64,000 nucleotides of DNA, taken from contig JBHENN010000023.1 of assembly GCA_046262015.1 (NCBI GenBank), positions 1 to 64,000 of the forward strand, read 5' to 3'. Source of the DNA: JBHENN01 sp046262015 (GTDB lineage: Bacteria > Actinomycetota > CADDZG01 > WHSQ01). The notes below the pieces were generated by a model, which saw only the letters and a list, made by a program, of their open reading frames with translations, ran no database searches and was not told the DNA's origin. Position numbers and translations under genes: made by a program. The stretch's first letter is position 1; each line of letters opens with the position of its first letter. This document shows, one piece after another, positions 17,748 through 25,631 of the stretch.

Positions 17748-18206
17748 TCAGGGGTCGCCGGCGGCGCGGTCGGAGCACAGCACCGGCAGCTCGCAGACGT
17801 CGAGCGAGCGCTGCGCCTGGGCGAGGCCGGTCGCCGTCAGGAGCACGCCGAGACCCAGCGCGAGGCCCCACCAGAGGTACGGCGACACTCCCCGGCGCGC
17901 CGGAGCGTCCTCGGACGCAGCCGGATCGTAGTAGGAGATCTCCGCCAGCACGATCCTGGCGTCCTCGAGCTGGACCCGGCGGACCAGGATCGGCACGGGC
18001 GCCCACGGGTTCGAGCCGCCGTACAGCCACGCCGGGGAGGACGGGTCCTTGAGGGTCCGGACCTCGATGCCGGCCTCGCTCAACCGCCCCGCCAGCAGGT
18101 GCGCGTCGATCTCGTGCTTGGCGACGATCAGCTCGACCCAGCCGGACCCACCCCCACCCCGGGCGGGCCGGACCGGCGGCGGCGGCAGGTCCACGGTGGT
18201 AGTCAC
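17748..18206 (-). CDS. DUF2007-like protein with C-terminal membrane segment
   Basis: 152 residues. After a Pro/Gly-rich start, residues about 22-95 resemble the DUF2007 'putative signal transducing' fold (WVELIVAKHEIDAHLLAGRL, AGIEV, VRRVQLEDARIVLAE). One hydrophobic helix (about 113-133) follows YLWWGLALG. Proteins of this family are small ferredoxin-like modules with no firmly known role. It is wedged between an acyl-CoA dehydrogenase gene (7 bp gap) and the aspartase/fumarase gene (3 bp gap), so it is co-transcribed with them. Confidence 0.65.
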   Translation of the reverse strand: MTTTVDLPPPPVRPARGGGGSGWVELIVAKHEIDAHLLAGRLSEAGIEVRTLKDPSSPAWLYGGSNPWAPVPILVRRVQLEDARIVLAEISYYDPAASEDAPARRGVSPYLWWGLALGLGVLLTATGLAQAQRSLDVCELPVLCSDRAAGDP

Positions 18207-18213
18207 GGCCGGC

Positions 18214-19389
18214 TCACTGCTTGCCGAAGATGCCGCGGGCCACGACCATCCTCTGGATCTGGTTGGTCCCTTCGTAGATCTGGGTGATCTTGGCGTCGCG
18301 CATGAACCGCTCCACCGGATAGTCGCGGATGTAACCGTAACCCCCGAGCGCTTGGACGCAGTCGGTTGTGACCCTCATGGCGACGTCCGACGCGTAGCAC
18401 TTGGCGATCGCCGCCCAGTACGACACCTTGCCGTCGCCGTCCCCCGCGGCGTCCCGGTCGATCGCCACCGCGGCCTTGTACACCGCCAGCCGGGCGGTCT
18501 CGATCGCCATCGCCATGTCGGCGAACATGAACTGCATCCCCTGGAAAGCGGCTACCGGCTTGCCGAACTGCCTGCGTTCCGCGCAGTAGCCGGCGGCGAC
18601 GTCGAAGGCCCCCTGCGCAATCCCGAGAGCCTGGGCTGCCACCGTAGGACGCGAGAAGTCGAGCGTCCGGAGCGCGATCTGGAAGCCCCGGCCCACCTCG
18701 CCGATCACGTTGCCGTCGGGGACGCGCACGTCCTCCAGGATCACCTCGCGGGTCGGCGAGCCCCTGATGCCCATCTTGTCTTCCTTACGGCCCAGCGAGA
18801 ACCCCTCCATGTCGGCGGTCACCAGGAAGGCGGTGATGTTCTTTCCCTTGGGCCCGTCGGGATCGGTGACCGCGAAGTAGGTGTAGAGGTCGGCCGCCCC
18901 GGCTCCCGTGATGAACCGCTTCGAACCGTTGAGGACCCATCCGTCGCCGTCCTTGACGGCGCGACTGCGCATCGCCGCGGCGTCCGAACCCGAGCTCGGC
19001 TCGGTCAAGCAGTAGGACATCCGGTGGGTGCCGTTCGCGATCCCCTCGCACACGAGCCTCTTCTGCGCGTCGGTCCCGGCGATAAGGATGGGGATCGCGC
19101 CAAGTTTGTTCACCGCGCACATCAGCGAGACCCCGGCGCTCACACGGGCGAGCTCCTCGACGAGGATGCACATCTCCACTGCGCCGCCGCCGTAGCCGCC
19201 GTGCTCCTCCGGGTAGGAAACACCGGCGAACCCGTTCTTGACGAGGATCTCGTCGATGTCCCAGGGGTACTCGTCCTGCTCGTCGATCTCGGCGGCGCGC
19301 GGCGCGATCTTGTCCTCGGCGAGCTGCCGGACCGACTGCCGGAACGCCTCCTGCTCCTCGGTGAGATCGAAGCTGAGTCCCTGACCCAT
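18214..19389 (-). CDS. Acyl-CoA dehydrogenase (short-chain type)
   Basis: 391 residues from an ATG preceded by TACCAT at 7 nt spacing. All family blocks are intact: YCLTEPSSGSDA for FAD/substrate binding, FITGAG, KMGIRGSPTREV, ERRQFGKPVAAFQ, QALGGYGYIRDYPVER and the catalytic base Glu373 in YEGTNQIQR. That sequence and length match butyryl/short-chain acyl-CoA dehydrogenases, which are tetrameric flavoenzymes passing electrons to ETF. Divergent placement next to ccr (77 bp apart) suggests a C4-C5 acyl-CoA substrate. Methylsuccinyl-CoA dehydrogenase is less likely because that enzyme is usually considerably longer. Confidence 0.9.
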   Translation of the reverse strand: MGQGLSFDLTEEQEAFRQSVRQLAEDKIAPRAAEIDEQDEYPWDIDEILVKNGFAGVSYPEEHGGYGGGAVEMCILVEELARVSAGVSLMCAVNKLGAIPILIAGTDAQKRLVCEGIANGTHRMSYCLTEPSSGSDAAAMRSRAVKDGDGWVLNGSKRFITGAGAADLYTYFAVTDPDGPKGKNITAFLVTADMEGFSLGRKEDKMGIRGSPTREVILEDVRVPDGNVIGEVGRGFQIALRTLDFSRPTVAAQALGIAQGAFDVAAGYCAERRQFGKPVAAFQGMQFMFADMAMAIETARLAVYKAAVAIDRDAAGDGDGKVSYWAAIAKCYASDVAMRVTTDCVQALGGYGYIRDYPVERFMRDAKITQIYEGTNQIQRMVVARGIFGKQ

Positions 19390-19396
19390 GCCCCCG

Positions 19397-19402
19397 ATGG
19401 TA
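19397..19402 (-). promoter_or_regulatory. -10 box TACCAT before the acyl-CoA dehydrogenase
   Basis: Read leftwards, TACCAT then 7 nt then ATG (19389), with no Shine-Dalgarno between them. It shares the gap with the rightward ccr gene. Confidence 0.4.
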
Positions 19403-19465
19403 TCCCTCGGCGACCCCGCTACTCGATAGGCTGCCGCTTCGGACGATCGAGGGAGCACATCTGGC

Positions 19466-20812
19466 GTGACGAGCACGATGGACGAGGTGAAGGCCGCGCT
19501 GCTGGCCGAGGCATCTACGGAGGAGCTCACGCAGCTGCCGTTGCCGGAGACGATGACCGCGGCGTTCGTGCGCAAGGACGACCAAGAGATGTTCGAAGGC
19601 ATCGACTCGGCAGAGAAGGACCCACGGAAGTCGCTCCACGTCGACGAGGTGCCGATCCCGCCGCTCGGTCCGAACGAATGCTTGATCGCCGTGATGGCAT
19701 CGGCCGTCAACTTCAACACCGTTTGGACCTCGATCTTCGAGCCGGTTTCCACGTTCGGATTCCTCGAGCGCTTCGGGAAGGAGAGCGAGCTCGGCGCGCG
19801 CCACGACCTCGACTATCACGTGGTCGGCTCGGATGCCTCCGGCGTAGTGCTGCGCACAGGACCGGGGGTCACGCGGTGGAAGCCCGGCGACGAGGTCACC
19901 GTCCACTGCAACTACGTCGACCTCGAGGGCGCTCAGGGGCACGACGACTCGATGATGGACCCGAGCCAACGCATCTGGGGCTTCGAGACGAACTTCGGGG
20001 GCATGGCGGAGATCGCGATGGTGAGGGCGAACCAGCTCATGCCGAAGCCGCGCCACCTGACGTGGGAGGAGGCCGCCTGCCTCGGCCTGGTGTCCTCGAC
20101 CTCGTACCGCATGCTCGTGTCTCCCAACGGCGCGTGCATGAAGCAGGGCGACGTCGTGTTGGTGTGGGGGGCGACCGGGGGCCTCGGTGGATTCGCGTGC
20201 CAGTACGTCCTGAACGGCGGAGGGATCCCGGTCGCGGTGGTGTCGTCACCCGAGAAGGTGGACCTGCTGGGCGAGATCGGCGTCGAGCACGTCATCGACC
20301 GCGCCGCAGAGGGCTATCGGTTCTGGGACGGCGACCGCCAGGATCCCAAGGAATGGCGCCGCCTCGGCAAGAAGATCCGCTCGCTCGCGGGCGAGGACCC
20401 CGACATCGTGTTCGAGCACCCGGGTCGCCAGACCTTCGGCGCCAGCGTCTTCGTCGCCAAGCGTGGAGGCAAGATCGTCACGTGCGCGTCGACGTCCGGC
20501 TTCATGCACGAATACGACAACCGCTACCTCTGGATGCACCTCAAGACGATCATCGGCTCACATTTCGCCAACTACAAAGAGGCATGGGCCGCGAACCGGC
20601 TCGCGTACCTCGGCAAGATCCACCCGATCCTTTCCAAGACCTACCCGTTGGCCGATGCGGCCGACGCCGGGTACGAGGTCCAGCGCAACCTGCACAAGGG
20701 CAAGCTCGGCATCCTGGTGCTCGCGCCGCAGGAAGGACTAGGGGTACGGGACGAGGAGATGCGGGAGCGTCACCGCGGTCAGATCGAGCTCTTCACGCGC
20801 TTCTCCGACTGA
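19466..20812 (+). CDS. ccr: Crotonyl-CoA carboxylase/reductase
   Basis: 448 residues of the MDR superfamily with the extended N-terminus typical of Ccr. It reductively carboxylates crotonyl-CoA to ethylmalonyl-CoA with NADPH and CO2, the key step of the ethylmalonyl-CoA pathway. Visible features are ASAVNFNTVW (Asn82), the Phe173-Glu174 pair in WGFETNFGG, the cofactor loop WGATGGLGGFACQ, and His366 in GSHFANYKEAW. From memory, these fall where the CO2-pocket residues of characterised Ccr enzymes lie. The GTG start has a GAGGGAG Shine-Dalgarno. Ethylmalonyl-CoA mutase and epimerase genes occur within 15 kb downstream, supporting the assignment. Confidence 0.95.
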   Translation: MTSTMDEVKAALLAEASTEELTQLPLPETMTAAFVRKDDQEMFEGIDSAEKDPRKSLHVDEVPIPPLGPNECLIAVMASAVNFNTVWTSIFEPVSTFGFLERFGKESELGARHDLDYHVVGSDASGVVLRTGPGVTRWKPGDEVTVHCNYVDLEGAQGHDDSMMDPSQRIWGFETNFGGMAEIAMVRANQLMPKPRHLTWEEAACLGLVSSTSYRMLVSPNGACMKQGDVVLVWGATGGLGGFACQYVLNGGGIPVAVVSSPEKVDLLGEIGVEHVIDRAAEGYRFWDGDRQDPKEWRRLGKKIRSLAGEDPDIVFEHPGRQTFGASVFVAKRGGKIVTCASTSGFMHEYDNRYLWMHLKTIIGSHFANYKEAWAANRLAYLGKIHPILSKTYPLADAADAGYEVQRNLHKGKLGILVLAPQEGLGVRDEEMRERHRGQIELFTRFSD

Positions 20813-20857
20813 GCCCGCGCCGGACGTCGAACGTCGTCGAACGGTGATCCAGCCCTC

Positions 20858-21532
20858 TTAGACGGGGATCGTTTCGACACCCAGGGTCCGGCACGTCGTG
20901 GACGTCTCCACGTCATCCTTGGCGGGGAACGTGCCGAGCACGTGGTCGGCGGCGTGCATCGTTACACCGAACCAGTAGTTCTCGTTCTTGAAGTGATGCA
21001 GGCGATGTGCCCTCCAGATGTAGCGGTAGAGACGGGAGCGCGGGCGGTAACGCGAGTGGATCAGGTAGTGCGTCCACTCGTAGGTGAGAAAGATCGCCAG
21101 CGCCGTGGAGGTCGCGGTCAGGGCGAGGTCGAGCGGCAGGAGGAGGAGGTAGAGGGCCGCGGCAGCCGGGATGACCTTGAGCAGGACCGGCAAGGGCACG
21201 AAGATCCATTCGGTCTTGCGGGGATCCTGATGGTGCTCGCGGTGCTTGCGGGAGACGAGCGGATCGATCTTCCTGCCGAACAGAGCGCGCGGCTTCCAGT
21301 GGAGCACGAACACGTGGATCAACCATTCGACGAACGGCTCGGCCGCTATCAAGCCGCCGGCCACGATCAGATCGGCGACGCGCCACCCGCCGACCGCGAC
21401 GCGGGCGGTCAGGGCGACCGCGAGACACGCCGCCATGATGCGCGGGTTGACGTGCGATACGAAGAAGCGCGCCTCGGCGCGCAGAGTCGTCGCCCCGGCG
21501 CGCCGGGCATCGCTCGCAACCGCTTGGTTCAT
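20858..21532 (-). CDS. Fatty-acid hydroxylase / sterol-desaturase family membrane enzyme
   Basis: 224 residues with about four hydrophobic segments and the di-iron histidine clusters of this family: HVFVLH, HREHH, HYLIH and HRLHHFKNENYWFGVT followed by a distal HAADH. Such enzymes hydroxylate or desaturate lipid acyl chains, carotenoids or sterol-like substrates at the membrane. The ATG overlaps the stop of the upstream GntR/FadR-type regulator by 3 bp, after an AGGAGAGGAG Shine-Dalgarno. The regulator probably controls this gene in response to a fatty acid or acyl-CoA. The substrate is unknown. Confidence 0.82.
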   Translation of the reverse strand: MNQAVASDARRAGATTLRAEARFFVSHVNPRIMAACLAVALTARVAVGGWRVADLIVAGGLIAAEPFVEWLIHVFVLHWKPRALFGRKIDPLVSRKHREHHQDPRKTEWIFVPLPVLLKVIPAAAALYLLLLPLDLALTATSTALAIFLTYEWTHYLIHSRYRPRSRLYRYIWRAHRLHHFKNENYWFGVTMHAADHVLGTFPAKDDVETSTTCRTLGVETIPV

Positions 21533-22260
21533 CGCTCCTCTCCTTCCGCCAGGGCGTCCAGCCACCGGCTCATCTCCACCGACCCCACCGCCAGCAGCCG
21601 GCGCGCCGCCGCCTCGGCCCCGGCCGCGTCCCCCCGCCCGACCGCGGCCGCGATCGCAGAGCGATCGACGGCGTCGTCGAGCTCCGGCGCGAGGATCGTG
21701 CTCACCGCGTCCACGACCGGCTCGTAGGTGCGCGCGAGGCTGTTGAAGGCGAGCCGGTAGGCGATGTTGTCGGCCCCGTCGACCAGCAGGTCCCAGAAGT
21801 CGAGGTCGCGCCGGGCGCGTTCCTCGGGCGTGCCGGCGGCCGCGACCGCGGCGGCCAGTGCCGCGAGCTCCTGTGCCAGCCCCGCCGGCGCCCGCGCCGC
21901 GCACCGGGCGGCGACGTCGGGCCCGATGCACGCCCTCATCTCGAAGATCGCCCGCACCACGGCGGAATCGACCGACCCGTCGGTGCGCACGAGGAGAGAG
22001 GGCAGGAGGTCGAGGCTCGCCTCAGTGCGGTAATCGAGCACCCGGCTCCCGCCGCCGTGATGGGTGTGGACGAGCCCCGCCTGGACGAGCCGCTGGAGAG
22101 CCTCCCGGACGGTCTGGCGGTTGACCTTGAGGGACTCGGTCAGCGCCCGCTCGGCCGGCAGGCGCGTGCCGGGGGGGATGTCGCCGCTCACGACGCGCCC
22201 GAGGAGCTGGTCGAAGACGTGATCGGCGGCCGACCTGCGCCGCACGGGCTCGAGCTCCAC
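21529..22260 (-). CDS. GntR-family transcriptional regulator, FadR/FCD type
   Basis: 243 residues. The N-terminal winged helix-turn-helix (about 12-75) has the GntR pattern GDIPPGTRLPAERALTE and VNRQTVREALQRLVQAGLV. The C-terminal domain is an all-helical, Ala-rich FCD ligand-binding domain. It is the first gene of a two-gene operon with the hydroxylase. The GTG start is probably leaderless: a TTGACC/TAGCGT promoter (18-bp spacer) lies immediately upstream and overlaps a GACCA direct repeat, suggesting autoregulation. The ligand is likely an acyl-CoA or organic acid, by family analogy only. Confidence 0.88.
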   Translation of the reverse strand: MELEPVRRRSAADHVFDQLLGRVVSGDIPPGTRLPAERALTESLKVNRQTVREALQRLVQAGLVHTHHGGGSRVLDYRTEASLDLLPSLLVRTDGSVDSAVVRAIFEMRACIGPDVAARCAARAPAGLAQELAALAAAVAAAGTPEERARRDLDFWDLLVDGADNIAYRLAFNSLARTYEPVVDAVSTILAPELDDAVDRSAIAAAVGRGDAAGAEAAARRLLAVGSVEMSRWLDALAEGEER

Positions 22261-22267
22261 GCCTAGG

Positions 22268-22297
22268 ACGCTACCGCGTGATTGGTCTGGTGGTCAA
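22268..22297 (-). promoter_or_regulatory. Promoter of the FadR-type operon with overlapping GACCA repeat
   Basis: Read leftwards: -35 TTGACC (22292-22297), 18-bp spacer, -10 TAGCGT (22268-22273), then 7 nt to the GTG at 22260. The -35 and spacer contain GACCA-CCA-GACCA, two direct copies of a half-site resembling the TGGTC/GACCA core bound by FadR-subfamily regulators. Binding here would block RNA polymerase. Confidence 0.5.
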
Positions 22298-22352
22298 GCC
22301 ACTTTGGAGCCCTAAGATCCCTCGCGTGGCCGGCATGCCCCGGCCGCGGCTT

Positions 22353-23555
22353 CTAGGGGAGTGGGTGCACCCGGTAGACGAGCGCGTCCCCCTGGCCCCC
22401 GCCGCCACACAACGTGGCGCAGCCGAGGCCGCCGCCCCGCCGGCGCAGCTCGTGGATCAAGGTGACGGTGAGCCGCGCGCCGGTGCATCCGATCGGGTGG
22501 CCGAGCGCGACCGCGCCGCCGTTGACGTTCACCTTCTCGGCGGCGTCGGCGCTGCCGTTGAAGAGCAACTTGGTCGAGTGCAGGGCGACCGCGGCGAACG
22601 CCTCGTTTATCTCCACGAGGTCGAGATCGCTCGGCGACAATCCCGCTTTCTTGAGCGCGGCTTGGGCGGCGAGAGCGGGCACCGTGTGGAGGTAGGGGGG
22701 CTTCTCCGCCGACATCCCGTGAGCCAGGATCTGGGCGATCGGCGCCACCCCGAGCTCCTCGGCGCGCTGCGCGCTCATCACGACCACCGCGGCACCGCCG
22801 TTGGAGATCTGCGACGCGTTGCCCGCGGTGATCGTCCCCTCTTTGTTGAACGCGGTGCGCAGGCGGGCTAACGACTCGTGCGTGGTTTCCGGGCGGATGC
22901 CCTCGTCGCGGTCGAAGACGACCGGGTCGCCCTTGCGTTGCGGCAGCTCGATGGGCACGATCTCCTCGGCGAAGCGACCCTCCTCCGCGGCCCGATGTGC
23001 CCGCTGGTGGGACCGCAGCGCCCACACGTCCTGCTCCTCTCGGGTTATCGAGAACTCTCGGTTGACGTCCTCCGACTGATCTCCCATGTGCTTGTCGGTG
23101 AACGCATCCCACAGGCCGTCGTAGATCATGGAGTCGACGATCTCGCCGTTGCCCATCCGCAGACCGGTGCGCGCCTTGGGCAGGAGGTAAGGCGCCTGGT
23201 CCATCGATTCCATCCCGCCGGCAACCACGACGGAGACCTCCCCGGCGCGGATGAGTTGGTCGGCCAAGGCGATGGCATTGAGTCCGGAGAGACACACCTT
23301 GTTGATCGTGATCGCCGGCACGCTCTCGGGGATCCCCGCTGTGACCGCGGCCTGCCGAGCGGTGATCTGCCCGGCGCCGGCCTGGAGCACCTGGCCCATG
23401 ATCACGTAGTCCACCTGGCCGCCCACGACGCCGGCGCGCTCGAGGGCGCCGCGGATCGCGACCGCCCCGAGCTCGACCGCTGGTAGCCCCGCCACCGCAC
23501 CGCCGAACTTGCCGATCGCGGTGCGAGCGGCCGAGACGATGACGGAGGGGGCCAT
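22353..23555 (-). CDS. Acetyl-CoA acetyltransferase (thiolase)
   Basis: 400 residues with a strong AAAGGAG Shine-Dalgarno and a TAGGAT -10 box about 30 nt further up. The catalytic Cys is in NKVCLSGLNAIA (about residue 88), and the C-terminal blocks NEAFAAVALHST and GGAVALGHPIGCTGARL supply the His and second Cys. The length and VVAGGMESMDQAPYLL favour biosynthetic-type acetoacetyl-CoA thiolase, condensing two acetyl-CoA. That is the entry step of the ethylmalonyl-CoA route or of polyhydroxybutyrate synthesis, consistent with the adjacent ccr and hydroxyacyl-CoA dehydrogenase genes. Confidence 0.92.
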   Translation of the reverse strand: MAPSVIVSAARTAIGKFGGAVAGLPAVELGAVAIRGALERAGVVGGQVDYVIMGQVLQAGAGQITARQAAVTAGIPESVPAITINKVCLSGLNAIALADQLIRAGEVSVVVAGGMESMDQAPYLLPKARTGLRMGNGEIVDSMIYDGLWDAFTDKHMGDQSEDVNREFSITREEQDVWALRSHQRAHRAAEEGRFAEEIVPIELPQRKGDPVVFDRDEGIRPETTHESLARLRTAFNKEGTITAGNASQISNGGAAVVVMSAQRAEELGVAPIAQILAHGMSAEKPPYLHTVPALAAQAALKKAGLSPSDLDLVEINEAFAAVALHSTKLLFNGSADAAEKVNVNGGAVALGHPIGCTGARLTVTLIHELRRRGGGLGCATLCGGGGQGDALVYRVHPLP

Positions 23556-23617
23556 CCGAGCTCCTTTCGAGTCTTTCTCCAGAGAACGATCCTATGCCGG
23601 TCCGCCCTGCGGCTGGT

Positions 23618-23854
23618 CTAGGAGACGCTGCTCCCGCCCTCGAGGACGAACGCGATCTTCACGTGCACCTTGTAGTTCGTGATCTCGCCGTTCTTGACGG
23701 TCGCGTTGCTCGAGATCACGTCGACCCCGTTGATGTTGCGGATCGTCTGGGACGCCCTCGTTACGGCATTGCGCACCGCGTCGCTGAACGAGTTGGGAGA
23801 GCTTCCCACCAGCTCCAGGATCTTTACGACGCCGCCTTCTACCTCGTCGGGCAC
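23618..23854 (-). CDS. Dodecin (flavin-binding dodecamer)
   Basis: 78 residues. The start is the second of two adjacent GTGs, 5 nt after AAGGAGG. The dodecin pattern is clear: VVKILELVGSSPNSFSDAV, RASQTIRNINGVDVISSNA and ITNYKVHVKIAFVLE. Dodecins are small cytoplasmic flavin- or CoA-binding storage proteins that protect the cell from free flavin. It lies downstream of nothing on its own strand and is divergent from the methylmalonyl-CoA epimerase gene, so it should have its own promoter in the 73-bp gap. Confidence 0.93.
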   Translation of the reverse strand: MPDEVEGGVVKILELVGSSPNSFSDAVRNAVTRASQTIRNINGVDVISSNATVKNGEITNYKVHVKIAFVLEGGSSVS

Positions 23855-23927
23855 CACGGCCTCCTTGCTCGATGGACGGACGCCTATGTCTATCGCAAAA
23901 CCCGCTCCACTAGGATGCCCCGTCGAG

Positions 23928-24332
23928 ATGCTGGACAGGATCGAACACATCGCGCTCGCGGTTACGGACCTCGACCAGGCCGTGGCTCACTACCGCGACG
24001 TTTGGGGGGTCGAGGTCTCGCACCGGGAACGGGTGGACGACCAGGGTGTCGAGGAGGCCATGCTGCCGCTCGGCGACTCCCACCTCCAACTCCTGGCGCC
24101 GACGTCCGCCGACACGACCGTGGCGAGGTTCATCGAACGCCACGGCGAGGGCCTGCACCACATCGCGTACGAGGTGGACGACCTGCCGGCGGCACTGGAG
24201 GAGCTCGCCCGGAAGGGCGTCCGACTGATCGATGAGAGGCCGCGCCGGGGCGGGCGGGGGCACATGGTGGCGTTCGTGCACCCCGCCGACAACCACGGGC
24301 TGCTGGTCGAGCTGATCCAACGGCCTCGTTGA
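23928..24332 (+). CDS. mce: Methylmalonyl-CoA / ethylmalonyl-CoA epimerase
   Basis: 134 residues of the vicinal-oxygen-chelate fold. The metal ligands are recognisable: His7 in RIEHIALAV, Gln in HLQLLAP, His in LHHIAYEVDD and Glu in GLLVELIQ. It racemises (2R)/(2S)-methylmalonyl-CoA and in this pathway class also ethylmalonyl-CoA, linking Ccr/PCC products to the B12 mutases. I start it at the ATG giving MLDRIEH; an ATG at 23886 (MSIAKPA) is possible but lacks conserved sequence. TAGGAT at 23911-23916 is a plausible -10 box. It overlaps the MFS gene by 4 bp. Confidence 0.92.
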   Translation: MLDRIEHIALAVTDLDQAVAHYRDVWGVEVSHRERVDDQGVEEAMLPLGDSHLQLLAPTSADTTVARFIERHGEGLHHIAYEVDDLPAALEELARKGVRLIDERPRRGGRGHMVAFVHPADNHGLLVELIQRPR

Positions 24333-25621
24333 CCTCGTCCGTCGCCGATCCGGTCGACGTACCCGCGTTCGTCCATCCCCTCCGGAGACCGGAGTTCCGC
24401 AACCTCCTCGGGATAACGATCGTGGTCGCCCTCGGCTTCGGCATGGTGATCCCGGCGGTCCCGCTGTTCGCGCGCTCGTTCGGAGTGACCGTGACCGCGG
24501 TGGGCCTGGTGACCTTCGTGTTCGGACTCACCCGTTTCAGCTTCGGGCTCGTCGGAGGGCTGGTCGTCGATCGCTTCGGCGACCGTGCGTCGACGATCGC
24601 CGGCTTGCTGATCGTCGCCGTGTCGTCCTATGCAGCGGCGCTCGCTCCGACCTTCGAGTTGCTCGTGATCGCGCGTGGGTTCGGAGGCGCTGGAAGCGCA
24701 CTGTTCATCCAGGGCTTGATGAACCGCGTCCTTCGCATCATCGAGCCGGCGGCGATGGGGCGAGCCATCGGTTCGTACCGCACGTCCTTTTTGATCGGTA
24801 CGGGTCTGGGGCCGCTGTTCGGAGGGCTCGTGATCGAGGCCTTCGGGCTGCGTGCACCGTTCACGATCTACGCGACCGGACTGCTGGTCGCCGCCGCGAT
24901 CGCCTGGTTCGCGATGCAGGGCGAGAGCGGCCGCACGCCCGTCCGGCGGTCGCCGGGTGACGCGCTGCGCGCGGCGCGCCCGTTGCTGCGCGACACGCGT
25001 TATGTGATCGCGCTGCTCGGCACCTTCGTCGCGTGGTGGACCATCTCTGGTCCCGGCCAGAACCTCGCGGTGCTGTTCGCCGACGGACCGCTGGGTCTCG
25101 GCAAGGGCACGGCCAGCTTCGGCCTGAGCATGCTCGCGGTCGGAGAGATCCTGATCCTGTTCCCCGCCGGGAAGGCCGCAGACCGGCGTGGCCGCCGGTT
25201 CGTGCTGATCCCGTCGCTCGCGGTCTCGGCGGGGGCGATCGTCGCCGTCGGCCAGATCGAGGACGCGCCGTGGGCGTACCTCCCTCTCATGGCGATCCTC
25301 GGGGCCGCCACCGCGGCCGCGTCGATAGCGACCGGCGGGCTGCTCGCCGATGCGGTCCCCCGGTCCGGCTCGGGAGCCGCGGTCGGGCTCAACCAGATGG
25401 TCGGGGACATGGGGTACCTGATCGCTCCCCTCTTCCTTCTGGGTCTCGCCGACGGGCTCTCCTTCCGGGTCGCGTACGTCGTAGGCGCGCTGCCCGCGGC
25501 CGCGGTGCTCGTCCTCGCGTTCCGGCTGCCCCGCCGTCCTCCGCCGGGGTCGGACGCGGAGGAAGAGGACGCCCGGGCGCTGGCGCCGAGCGAGGCCGAA
25601 CCGCACGGCCCCGTCGGGTAG
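24329..25621 (+). CDS. Major facilitator superfamily transporter
   Basis: 430 residues with 12 predicted membrane segments. It starts at a TTG overlapping the epimerase stop (TTGA). The loop-2/3 motif GLVGGLVVDRFGDRAS and the central GKAADRRGRRFVLI are the MFS motif-A copies, one per half. The closest general resemblance is to drug:H+ antiporter-like or sugar-efflux MFS proteins. Translational coupling to methylmalonyl-CoA epimerase is probably positional rather than functional. Substrate unknown. Confidence 0.88.
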   Translation: MTSSVADPVDVPAFVHPLRRPEFRNLLGITIVVALGFGMVIPAVPLFARSFGVTVTAVGLVTFVFGLTRFSFGLVGGLVVDRFGDRASTIAGLLIVAVSSYAAALAPTFELLVIARGFGGAGSALFIQGLMNRVLRIIEPAAMGRAIGSYRTSFLIGTGLGPLFGGLVIEAFGLRAPFTIYATGLLVAAAIAWFAMQGESGRTPVRRSPGDALRAARPLLRDTRYVIALLGTFVAWWTISGPGQNLAVLFADGPLGLGKGTASFGLSMLAVGEILILFPAGKAADRRGRRFVLIPSLAVSAGAIVAVGQIEDAPWAYLPLMAILGAATAAASIATGGLLADAVPRSGSGAAVGLNQMVGDMGYLIAPLFLLGLADGLSFRVAYVVGALPAAAVLVLAFRLPRRPPPGSDAEEEDARALAPSEAEPHGPVG

Positions 25622-25624
25622 CGT
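25619..25624 (+). promoter_or_regulatory. -10 box TAGCGT before the PurM-like gene
   Basis: TAGCGT begins with the stop codon of the MFS gene and is followed by 7 nt and the GTG at 25632. Confidence 0.35.
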
Positions 25625-25631
25625 CGGCCGG

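Noticed and set aside
18214..19389. Methylsuccinyl-CoA dehydrogenase of the ethylmalonyl-CoA pathway
   Set aside because: The protein has ordinary short-chain length (391 residues) and lacks the extended N-terminus I associate with that enzyme; left as a general acyl-CoA dehydrogenase.
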